Shown here piece by piece: positions 1 through 8,800 of a stretch of DNA of 64,000 nt (the first letter of the stretch is position 1; each line of letters opens with the position of its first letter). The stretch lies in contig CASGAM010000037.1 of assembly GCA_949299545.1 (NCBI GenBank), forward strand, positions 107,453 to 171,452, read 5' to 3'. Origin of the DNA: an uncultured Prevotellaceae bacterium (GTDB lineage Bacteria; Bacteroidota; Bacteroidia; Bacteroidales; Bacteroidaceae). The notes below the pieces were generated by a model. The model saw only the letters and a list, made by a program, of their open reading frames with translations, ran no database searches and was not told the DNA's origin. The translations under genes were made by a program, and so were the position numbers.

Positions 1-904
1 CACGCAACGGAGCCATACCGGCACCACCACCAACCCACATCATTTCTTTCTTCGAGTTGAAAATCGGATGGAAGTCTCCATAAGGACCACTCATCGTCAC
101 TTTGTCACCCGGTTTGAGCGTAAAGATATATGAAGAAGCAATACCCGGCATCACATCCATAAAGCCAGGCCCTTGATCTTTCGGCTTAAACGGCGGAGTG
201 GCAATACGCACCGTCAACATGAAGCGATCACCTTCTGCCGGGTAATTGGCCATAGAATAGGCACGGATGGTTTCTTCCGTATTCTCGCATTTCAAGCCAA
301 ACAGACCAAATTTTTCCCAAGCCGGCAGGTACTCCGGACCGATCAGTTCCTTATCGATATCCTTATCGTAATCCATTTTATACTTAGGAATCTTTATTTG
401 TGCGTATGAACCGGGGATAAAATCCATGTGCGCGCCGGCTGGCAGCTGCACAATAAACTCTTTGATGAAAGTTGCGACATTCTTGTTGGAAATAACTTCA
501 CACTCCCATTCTTTTACGCCCATAACTGACTCTGGTACGGAAATTTCCAAATCACCTTTCACCTTACATTGGCAACCTAAACGCCAATGATCCTTAATCT
601 GCTTGCGCGTAAACTGTCCCTTCTCTGAATCAAGGATCTCACCGCCTCCGGCCGGAACCTGACATTTGCACTGACCGCATGAGCCCTTACCGCCGCATGC
701 AGAAGGCAAATAGATGCCTTGTTCTGCTAAAGTAGAAAGCAAGCTACCGCCCTGCGCAACCGAGATTTTCTTGTCGCCATTGATTGTAATACTTACGTTA
801 CCGCTGGGTGACAAATACTTCTTTGCAACGAGCAGGATGATAACCAAAAGGAGAATCGTAACGAGGAATACTCCAATGCTCGTAAAAATAAAATTCATAT
901 CCAT
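1..904 (-). CDS. nqrF: Na+-translocating NADH:quinone reductase subunit F (partial, C-terminus off window)
   Basis: NqrF is the NADH-oxidising entry subunit of the sodium-pumping NQR complex; it passes electrons from NADH through FAD to a 2Fe-2S centre on the cytoplasmic side of the inner membrane. Reading the minus strand from ATG at 904 gives an N-terminal membrane helix (about residues 6-28). A ferredoxin-type 2Fe-2S domain follows with C70, C76, C79 and C111, the spacing known for NqrF, then the FAD motif RAYSMANYP, and just before the window edge GGGAGMAPLR of the nucleotide-binding fold. About 301 codons are present; the rest of the NADH domain lies beyond position 1. A strong AGGAAAGG ribosome site precedes the start. 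It is the last gene of the nqr operon seen here, 18 nt after nqrE. Confidence 0.97.
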   Translation of the reverse strand, partial: MDMNFIFTSIGVFLVTILLLVIILLVAKKYLSPSGNVSITINGDKKISVAQGGSLLSTLAEQGIYLPSACGGKGSCGQCKCQVPAGGGEILDSEKGQFTRKQIKDHWRLGCQCKVKGDLEISVPESVMGVKEWECEVISNKNVATFIKEFIVQLPAGAHMDFIPGSYAQIKIPKYKMDYDKDIDKELIGPEYLPAWEKFGLFGLKCENTEETIRAYSMANYPAEGDRFMLTVRIATPPFKPKDQGPGFMDVMPGIASSYIFTLKPGDKVTMSGPYGDFHPIFNSKKEMMWVGGGAGMAPLR

Positions 905-922
905 TGTTTTATTCCTTTCCTG

Positions 923-1549
923 TTAAATTTTCAAACCTGAGAAACACATAAATGCCATGGCCATCAGACCAACCGTAATAAAGGTGATACCAAGTCCCTG
1001 CAACGGTTTTGGAACATTGGTATAAGCCATTTTCTCACGAATGGCAGCCAATGAAACAATGGCCAGCAACCATCCGATACCGGAACCCAAAGCATAAGCT
1101 ATGGAATCCCAAACACTGCCGATGGCCTGTGAACTGGTAGCCGGATCCATCTGTATACGCTGTTGCATAAACAAAGAAGCTCCCATAATGGCACAGTTAA
1201 CAGCTATCAAAGGCAAGAAAATACCCAATGCAGCATAAAGTGAAGGAGAAAAACGCTCTACCACCATCTCTACCAACTGTACGATTCCGGCAATCACCGC
1301 AATAAAGAGGATAAACGCCAAATAGGTCAAATCTTGTCCTAAGATTCCATTCTCAGACAAAACCTTTGTTTGTAACAAATAATCAACAGGGACAGTCACC
1401 AACAACACAAATGTAACGGCTACACCTAACCCCAATGATGTTTTTACATTCTTGGATACAGCCAAATATGAACACATACCCAGGAAGAAAGCAAATATCA
1501 TGTTGTCCACAAATATGGAGCGGACAAACAAACTAAAAAAGTGTTCCAT
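923..1549 (-). CDS. nqrE: Na+-translocating NADH:quinone reductase subunit E
   Basis: NqrE is one of the two homologous six-helix membrane subunits (with NqrD) that together hold the buried iron-sulfur centre and form part of the sodium path. The 208-residue protein is almost entirely hydrophobic and of family length. The two conserved cysteines are present: C26 in the first helix (GMCSYLAV) and C119 in the NCAIMG half-helix. It starts at ATG 1549, 34 nt after nqrD, and ends 18 nt before nqrF, so the genes are surely cotranscribed. Nothing is missing or odd. The related Rnf subunit RnfA is excluded by the neighbouring nqrA, nqrC and nqrF. Confidence 0.97.
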   Translation of the reverse strand: MEHFFSLFVRSIFVDNMIFAFFLGMCSYLAVSKNVKTSLGLGVAVTFVLLVTVPVDYLLQTKVLSENGILGQDLTYLAFILFIAVIAGIVQLVEMVVERFSPSLYAALGIFLPLIAVNCAIMGASLFMQQRIQMDPATSSQAIGSVWDSIAYALGSGIGWLLAIVSLAAIREKMAYTNVPKPLQGLGITFITVGLMAMAFMCFSGLKI

Positions 1550-1583
1550 AATCTTTCTTTAATATTAACGTATGCGTCATTAA

Positions 1584-2219
1584 TTATTTCTTGTTCTCTT
1601 TCTTTTCAATCGCAGCACGTTGCGCCCAAATGAAACAACCGACGAGAATCAATGCCATTGCCGGCATGGTCATCATACCGTTGTTCATATATCCCATGTC
1701 GTAAAAACTTTGAGGGATAATCTGGAAGCCCAACAAACTACCATTACCGAGAAACTCGCGGATAGCGCCGACAACAACCAGAACAAACGCATAACCCAAG
1801 CCATTACCTATACCATCAAGGAAACTTTCCCACGGTCCATTCATCATGGCAAATGCCTCAAGACGTCCCATCAGGATACAGTTCGTAATAATAAGTCCGA
1901 CATAAACAGACAACTGTACGCTTACATCATAAGCAAAAGCCTTGAGCAACATACTTACGATTGTTACCAATGCAGCAACCACTACCAGTTGCACTATGAT
2001 ACGGATTCGGTTGGGAATCGTGTTACGGATCAAAGAAATGATAACGTTTGAAAAAGCTGTAATTACCGTTACGGAGAGCCCCATAACGATAGCCGGCTTC
2101 AACTGTGAAGTAACCGCCAAAGCGGAACAAATACCCAATACCTGAACGGCAACAGGATTGTTCAAATTAAGAGGTGATGAAAAAACCTCTTTATTCTCTT
2201 TAGAAAATAATTTGCTCAT
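1584..2219 (-). CDS. nqrD: Na+-translocating NADH:quinone reductase subunit D
   Basis: NqrD pairs with NqrE in the membrane core of Na+-NQR. The 211-residue product begins with a short cytoplasmic segment and then shows about six hydrophobic helices. C31 (GICSALAV) and C114 (TNCILMGR) correspond to the two cysteines that, with those of NqrE, ligate the intramembrane iron-sulfur centre. Length and motifs match the family. It lies 14 nt downstream of nqrC and 34 nt upstream of nqrE in the same operon. Confidence 0.97.
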   Translation of the reverse strand: MSKLFSKENKEVFSSPLNLNNPVAVQVLGICSALAVTSQLKPAIVMGLSVTVITAFSNVIISLIRNTIPNRIRIIVQLVVVAALVTIVSMLLKAFAYDVSVQLSVYVGLIITNCILMGRLEAFAMMNGPWESFLDGIGNGLGYAFVLVVVGAIREFLGNGSLLGFQIIPQSFYDMGYMNNGMMTMPAMALILVGCFIWAQRAAIEKKENKK

Positions 2220-2233
2220 TTTTCTTCCTCCTC

Positions 2234-3094
2234 TTATTCGTTAGTTGTTAAAAAAGTCATGTAACGTGAAAGGCAATCATGGAGCATGGCATTCACACCA
2301 TCAGATGTCAACGTAGCACCTGTAATGGCGTCACAACGGCTCTCGTTTGACAAGCCTTCAACAAACTTTCCTTTCTTTGCCACACTAATTGCAACTGCCG
2401 ACTTGTCAGCATTCAACAACAGCTTCCCTTCAAACTGCTTCTGGAACTTTTCATATTCAGTGATAATGTCACCAAGTCCGGCTGTTTCTCCCTTATGAGA
2501 GAAATACACACCGTAAATAGTGTTCTTATCCGCGTTGACTGCCACATAACCCCAAATAGCATCCCAAAGTCCTTTTCCCGTCATAGGCATGACATATTTG
2601 GTTTCGCCATTGACCTGGCAGACATAAAGAGGAAGATTTTCAGCAGATATGTTTTTGTCTTCTACTGTAAAACCATCCTGGTCCTTTGAAGTTCCTTCTT
2701 TCACAACTGCACCGTCAGAAGTAATGATCTTATCTGCAACAACCACTTCACTGTAGGTCTTTTCAACTTCAGACTTCTCTATTCCACGTATATTCAACGC
2801 GGCCAATATCTGGCTTTTCTTATCAATGCGCACGTTTGCCATAGATTGTGGTTCAAGAGCTTTTGAGAAGAATGCCAACAAGAAAGCCACGATAATCACG
2901 ACTACAGACGCATAAATAATGGTATAAGTGTTGCTGCTGGTGTCTATCCCTTTCTTTTTAGGCTTCGCATCGCCAGCCTCTGTTATTTCCTCAAATTCTG
3001 AGGCCGGAGCCTGACATACCGGACATTTGGCCGGTGCGGCATCACCTTCGTGTATGTAGCCACATACTTTACATCTAAATTTCTTTGTAGCCAT
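2234..3094 (-). CDS. nqrC: NqrC with an N-terminal rubredoxin domain fusion
   Basis: NqrC is the subunit with a covalently bound FMN on the outer face of the membrane. This 286-residue copy has three parts. Residues 1-40 form a rubredoxin-like knuckle domain with C8, C11, C24 and C27 (FRCKVCGY and KCPVCQA), most like the rubredoxin tail of rubrerythrin. A charged linker and one membrane helix (about residues 56-78) come next, followed by the periplasmic FMN-binding domain. The flavinylation motif TGAT ends at T261, the expected FMN-bearing threonine. The known topology of NqrC would put the rubredoxin in the cytoplasm, near NqrF. Reading frame and start (ATG 3094, 8 nt after nqrB) leave no sign of a sequencing artefact. 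The extra domain is not part of the textbook NqrC; its role as an extra electron entry or exit is inference. Confidence 0.95.
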   Translation of the reverse strand: MATKKFRCKVCGYIHEGDAAPAKCPVCQAPASEFEEITEAGDAKPKKKGIDTSSNTYTIIYASVVVIIVAFLLAFFSKALEPQSMANVRIDKKSQILAALNIRGIEKSEVEKTYSEVVVADKIITSDGAVVKEGTSKDQDGFTVEDKNISAENLPLYVCQVNGETKYVMPMTGKGLWDAIWGYVAVNADKNTIYGVYFSHKGETAGLGDIITEYEKFQKQFEGKLLLNADKSAVAISVAKKGKFVEGLSNESRCDAITGATLTSDGVNAMLHDCLSRYMTFLTTNE

Positions 3095-3102
3095 ATTCCT
3101 TA

Positions 3103-4278
3103 TTATTTTTTAATTGCACGTTTAGCTCGCTTATTTATATTACTTTGAACTACAAAGTAGTCAATGAGCGGAGCGAACAAGTTCATCAGCAGGATTGCCA
3201 GCATCATACCTTCCGGATAACCAGGGTTAAGCACACGGATAATAATGGCCATTGCTCCGATAAGGAAACCATAAACATATTTACCGCATTCTGTCCGCGC
3301 GGAAGTCACCGGATCAGTTGCCATAAACACAGCACCGAAACAGAAACCACCTACTACCAAATGCTGATACCAAGGCATAGCTGCCACAGCATTTCCTTCG
3401 GGAGCGAACTGATTGAAGATAAATCCCATCAAAGCGCCACCTACAAATACGCTGAACATTGTCTTCCAGCTTGCAATGCCACTCCATAAAAGTATCAAAG
3501 CTCCTATGGCAATCGCAATGACACTGGTCTCACCAATAGAGCCTGGAATCAAACCTACAAACTGGTCCATTACAGAAGTTGTGCAGGCAGCTCCTACTGC
3601 AGCTTCGCCAAGTGGCGTAGCCATCGTGAATCCATCAGGCAGATCGTAACCTAAACCACAAATGCTTTCCGTAGACACCCAGCAAGCGTCACCACTCATA
3701 ACTGTCGGGTAAGCAAAGAACAAGAAAGCACGTGTTATCAATGCTACATTGAAAATATTCATACCGGTTCCACCAAAAATTTCTTTGGCAAAAATCACGG
3801 CAAAAGCACATGCAACTGCAATAACCCATAGCGGGGCACCTACCGGCACAATCATCGGTACAATCATACCCGTTACAAGATATCCCTCATGAATTTCCTC
3901 GTTCTTCATTTGGGCAACAATAAATTCGATACCCAAACCTACAATATAAGAAACAATGATTTTAGGCAATACAGCCAAAAAGCCATAACCGAATATCTCC
4001 CAGAAATTTGCATCTGCCAATTTACCGGCTGCGGCAAAGTTCTGATAACCGACGTTATACATTCCGAACAACAATGCCGGCATCAAAGCTATAACGACAA
4101 AAATCATTATACGCTTGCTGTCGATGGCATCATGTACGTTGACTCCACTCTTTGAGGTCGCATTCGGCACAAACAAAAAAGTTTCAAAACCGTCGAATAC
4201 GGAACGGAAAGCGTGAAGTTTGCCTCCTTCTTCAAAATTCGGCTTTATCTTATCAAGATATTTTCTTAACGCGTTCAT
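3103..4278 (-). CDS. nqrB: Na+-translocating NADH:quinone reductase subunit B
   Basis: NqrB is the largest membrane subunit. It carries a covalent FMN, a riboflavin site and the main sodium channel, and delivers electrons to quinone. The 391-residue protein has an N-terminal cytoplasmic stretch of about 55 residues followed by roughly ten hydrophobic helices. The segment DGFTMATPLG contains T221, which by position should be the FMN-linked threonine; the S/T-x-A-T pattern is kept although the second residue is Met rather than Gly. It sits between nqrA (32 nt) and nqrC (8 nt). RnfD is the related alternative, but gene order fits only Nqr. Confidence 0.97.
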   Translation of the reverse strand: MNALRKYLDKIKPNFEEGGKLHAFRSVFDGFETFLFVPNATSKSGVNVHDAIDSKRIMIFVVIALMPALLFGMYNVGYQNFAAAGKLADANFWEIFGYGFLAVLPKIIVSYIVGLGIEFIVAQMKNEEIHEGYLVTGMIVPMIVPVGAPLWVIAVACAFAVIFAKEIFGGTGMNIFNVALITRAFLFFAYPTVMSGDACWVSTESICGLGYDLPDGFTMATPLGEAAVGAACTTSVMDQFVGLIPGSIGETSVIAIAIGALILLWSGIASWKTMFSVFVGGALMGFIFNQFAPEGNAVAAMPWYQHLVVGGFCFGAVFMATDPVTSARTECGKYVYGFLIGAMAIIIRVLNPGYPEGMMLAILLMNLFAPLIDYFVVQSNINKRAKRAIKK

Positions 4279-4310
4279 TATTGATTATTGTTTTAGTGTT
4301 CAATTAAATA

Positions 4311-5660
4311 TTAAGCCATTTCCTTGCGAAGCATGTCCAGTCCTTCACGGACAATGCGTTGCAACTCCAATTTTGAAGAATCAACAAACTCGCAGATGGC
4401 AAAATCTTCGGGTGCAACCTCATAAATACCAAGCGCTTCCATACGGTCGATATCACCTGTGATAATGGCTTTTATAAGCTGCTCCGGGAAAATGTCCATC
4501 GGGAACACACGATCGTATTCATTACTCATAATCATGTGACGTTCACCACCTTTTATACGGGCATCAAGCGCGTATTCTTTTTTACCGCATAACCAGCTAA
4601 AATATGAACGACTGGTTGAGTACTGGTTGAAACGTGGCATTATCCATCCCAATATTTCATGGACATCATCACCTTCGGGAATGACGTTGATTTCAGTCGT
4701 ATGTGCGCCAACAAATCCGTCTATCGTCGTCTTTACTCCTGTCATCACATTACCGTTGATAATGCGAACGGAATGCCCGCTTTCAACATTACCATTCAGA
4801 ATGGCAGACAGTTGCTGACCGATAATAGCTTTGCAGTAAGCCGGTTTCTTGACGTCAGAACCTGCAACGGCCATTACACGTGTAAAGTCAAGTTTTCCCG
4901 TATTAAACAGATGACCTATAAAAATAACTTCTTCAGCACCAATAGTCCATACGATTTCTCCCTTATTAATAGGGTCGACATGATTGATCTGTACACCGAC
5001 GTTACCGGCAGGTGCTGCTCCACTAAAGAAAGTAACCGTAACATTCTTTGCAGCCGTAAGTGCTGATGCAGTTTGCTTCGTACTAACGCCAAGATGCGTT
5101 TTTGCGATTTTAGACAAGACATCAAGACCTGTTTGGAAATCAGCCTCGCGTCCTTTCAACACGAACTCAAAGTCAGCGGACAAAGGCATCGAATTGAAAG
5201 CAGAAACGAAAATAGCCTTTGGCGTATCAGCAGGATTGGCAGTCACATCATACGGACGTTGCTTGAAAAATCCGAAAAGGCCGGATTCCAAAAGAGCAGC
5301 CTTAACTGAAGTGCCATCCATCAACGCGACATTTTTCTTGCCGAAATCTACATACTGTTGCTCAGCATCGGCTTCCACCTGCACACTCAGCACCTTGCGA
5401 CGTTCACCTCTCACTACCGCCGCCACTTTACCGCTAACGGGAGAGACAAACTTTACTTCGGGATTGTTCTTGTCTAAAAACAAAGCATCCCCGACCTTCA
5501 CGACATCACCCTCTTTGACAACCACTTTCGGCTTCATTCCAGTAAAATCGTCCGGCATTAAAGCATATAAGCCAGAGTATTGTACCTGAAATAAATCCTT
5601 GGCGGCTTTGCCTTTGAGATTAACATCAAGGCCCTTACGTAATTTAATTACATTTGCCAT
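4311..5660 (-). CDS. nqrA: Na+-translocating NADH:quinone reductase subunit A
   Basis: NqrA is the peripheral cytoplasmic subunit of Na+-NQR, associated with quinone binding and related to RnfC without its iron-sulfur domains. The 449-residue length is typical. The N-terminus (MANVIKLRKGLDVNLKGKA) and the conserved C-terminal block around KGGERHMIMSNEYDRVFP followed by FPEQLIKAIITGD are characteristic. It is the first gene of the operon nqrABCDEF, read leftward; a Bacteroidota -7 box lies about 40 nt upstream of its ATG. It is divergent from tamB. Confidence 0.97.
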   Translation of the reverse strand: MANVIKLRKGLDVNLKGKAAKDLFQVQYSGLYALMPDDFTGMKPKVVVKEGDVVKVGDALFLDKNNPEVKFVSPVSGKVAAVVRGERRKVLSVQVEADAEQQYVDFGKKNVALMDGTSVKAALLESGLFGFFKQRPYDVTANPADTPKAIFVSAFNSMPLSADFEFVLKGREADFQTGLDVLSKIAKTHLGVSTKQTASALTAAKNVTVTFFSGAAPAGNVGVQINHVDPINKGEIVWTIGAEEVIFIGHLFNTGKLDFTRVMAVAGSDVKKPAYCKAIIGQQLSAILNGNVESGHSVRIINGNVMTGVKTTIDGFVGAHTTEINVIPEGDDVHEILGWIMPRFNQYSTSRSYFSWLCGKKEYALDARIKGGERHMIMSNEYDRVFPMDIFPEQLIKAIITGDIDRMEALGIYEVAPEDFAICEFVDSSKLELQRIVREGLDMLRKEMA

Positions 5661-5698
5661 ATATTAGGATTAAAAAACTGGTTTTAATTAAAACGAGG

Positions 5699-5706
5699 CA
5701 AAATTA
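5699..5706 (-). promoter_or_regulatory. -7 box of the nqr operon promoter
   Basis: On the minus strand this reads TAATTTTG, a perfect match to the Bacteroidota -7 consensus TAnnTTTG. Transcription would start around 5693, about 33 nt before the nqrA ATG. A TTTG element lies farther upstream but at shorter than usual spacing (about 14 nt). A TTTTAATTAAAA palindrome lies just downstream, in the leader. Confidence 0.6.
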
Positions 5707-5749
5707 CATTAAAAATATGACAAAGTGAAGAAATCTAAAAAGAAAATAC

Positions 5750-5757
5750 TAATTTTG
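5750..5757 (+). promoter_or_regulatory. -7 box of the tamB promoter
   Basis: TAATTTTG, a perfect match to TAnnTTTG, placed divergently from the nqr promoter. A start of transcription near 5763 is implied. No good -33 box is seen. The predicted start site bears on the choice of translation start for tamB, because it leaves room for initiation upstream of the first TTG at 5838. Confidence 0.5.
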
Positions 5758-5837
5758 TTCGTGTAATTTATAGAAACATTAAAAGACTAAAAAAAATATT
5801 CCAAAAAATAGTAGGTACGGCTTTTGCCATCTACTGC

Positions 5838-8800
5838 TTGTTAATTGCACTGTTATACATACCCACAGTGCAACGGATGGTTTCGTCTGTTGTGTCCTAT
5901 CAACTGGGGGAATATTTTCAAACAGATATATATGTCGGCAAAATTGATTTCGGATTGTTTAACCGCATCACTTTAACTGATGTAGATATTAAAGACCAAC
6001 AACATCAACCTTTGCTGAAAGCAGCCCGCATATCGGCAAAAATAAATATTGCTCCCTTGTTTAACCGCCAAATCGTCATTTCCAACGTCCAATTCTATGG
6101 ATTTGACATCAACCTGTATCAAAAAGACAGTATCAGTGCACCCAATTTTGCTTTCATCATCAATAAATTCAAAAGTCAAGAAAACAAAGAAAGAACCATC
6201 CCGGACATTCGAATCAATTCTGTATTGGTACGCAGGGGAAATGTACGTTTCCATCGAAAAGACATTGCAGAGACACCCGAAAAATTCAATCTGCAACATA
6301 TCGACATCAGCAAAATCAGCGCCACTGCCTCTCTGAAGAGATTCTCGGAAGATTCTCTAAACATCAACATAAAGAAATTCAGTTGCACAGAACATTCCGG
6401 ACTTACCATTAAACAACTGAAATTTATGGTAACGGCCAACAAAAACAGGGCATCACTTAGCAATTTTATGTTTGAGCTACCATCTTCAAAAGCCAGCATT
6501 AACAACCTTGAAGCCCATTACAAACTTTGCCCGGAGCAGACAACTCCCGATAAAATTTTTAAAGGACTCTTTATAAACGATTTCCAAATTAAAGGGTACA
6601 TTTTCCCTCCAGACCTTAAAGCATTTGATTTACGTTTAGGCAACGCAGACATTCCAATCAACTTTTATTCCAACATTTCCGGTGGCTTTGATGATATAAA
6701 CATAGATTCAATCGATATTAACACACTTGACAATGAGATACAATTCAAAGCATCTGCCCAAGCACGCTATCTGTTAAATAAGGAAAAAATAAGTGGAAAC
6801 GTTAATATTGAAAAACTATCTGTAAATGAAAATGCGCTGGAACAGGTCATTAGTATGTATGTTCCTGAAACAAGACCTTTCAAGCCCTATTTACAGATGG
6901 CCGGTAATTGGCGACTCAACGGGACACTGTCATCAGTCCCCAGCAAGGTTGAAGCTAACATTGCCATACAAACAGCTGCTGGCGGAATAATGGCCACTGC
7001 AACTCTTTCGGAACAAGAAAATTTCCAAGCTGAATTTTTCACTCCTGGCTTCAACATAGACAGTTTGGTTCATAAGGATCTCAGACATGCCGCATTTAAC
7101 ATCAAATGCAATGGCAAACTTCATAAAAAAGCCATATCGGAAATTACGTTCTCCGGCAATTTCAATAAACTGACTTATAAGAATTATCCTTATCAAAACA
7201 TTAAATTAGAGGGCCGTTACCTGCCGTTGTCTGCCGTCAATGCAAAGGTTGTCATAGAAGACCCTAATCTGAACCTCCATGCCGACGCATTTGCCAGTCT
7301 CAAGAAACATAATCCGCATCTAAAGTTAAATGGAAGCATCAGCGATTTCTCGCCGGGAACATTAAATTTATCAGAAAAATACCCCGACACCCGTTTCGGC
7401 ATTACCTTTGACACCGAATTCAAAGGTACAGACATCGATCTCATGAACGGCTATTTCAAGACCAAAAACTTTTACATGGAAACCCCTACCGAAAAATACG
7501 GTATTGATAATCTTGAACTGACCAGCTATCAAAAAGATGATCAAAGAGAAATCATTCTTACAAGTGACTTCATAAACGCCAAATTATTTGGAGAATTCAA
7601 ATTCAGGACGCTTATAGGAAACGGACAAAAGCTGTTGCATAAATATATTCCAACTTTTGTGAAAATGCCCCAACATAAAGGAAAAAAGAATAAAACCGAC
7701 TTGCTTTCTTTAGAAATTGACATACACGACACCAAGCCTATACAGAAAATATTGCAAATTCCATTAGAAATCAGTGAAGGAAGCAGAATTGAAGGTTATT
7801 TCAATAGCTCAAAAGACGAATTAAGGCTATTCGCATCGTTACCGTTGATAAACTACAACGGCCAACTGTTCAAGGATTTCAGTTTATATTCAGGCATTCA
7901 GAACGATTCCATCATTTGTGGTACCTATTTTAATAAAAATATCGGCAACACCCCTGTGGATTTCAACCTTCGCGTCCGTGCTGCAGAGGACAACATTTAT
8001 ACCCGATTTTTTTGGGACAACAACAACACAAATGTTTATAGGGGTGAAATATCGGCCAACACACATTTTGGGCAAAACGAAGAAGACGACTTAGTAACCA
8101 AGGTAAATTTCTTGCCGACAGAGATCATCATCAATGATTCCTCTTGGAACATTCACTCTTCATCCGTGCTGTTGACCAAAGATTTCATTGACATCAACGA
8201 CTTCAAGATAGACCAAGGATACCGCCATCTTATCGTTGACGGCTACGTGTCACCGCATGACAATGACACACTGAAAGCCAACCTCAACGGCATCAACCTT
8301 GAATATATTTTCAATATCATTAATTTCCACGTCGTTGACTTTGCAGGCACTGCCAGCGGAAATGTTTATGCTACCCGTTTAATGACGGAGCCCTTTATTG
8401 ATGCTTATCTCAAAGTAAACCGTTTTCAATTCAACAAAGCCGTTTTGGGTAATCTTGACATCAACGGCGGCTGGGACCAAAGCAAACGTAGCATATTCAT
8501 CGATGCGGACATTCTGGATGAAGAAGCACAGGCACGAACATTTGTAAAAGGCAATATCAAACCGGGACACCAACCTGAATCAGGCCTCGAATTATTAATC
8601 AACACACAGAACATCAACCTGTCATTCCTGAACAAATATACCGATGGAATCTTTACAGACATGCAAGGAAGAGCCTCCGGATGGGTTCGTGTGTTCGGAC
8701 CATTCAAAAAGATTAATTTAGAAGGAGACATGTTGGCTCACTCGGCACGGATGACGGTAAATGCGACCAATGTTACCTACCATCTCCTAAACGATTCCGT

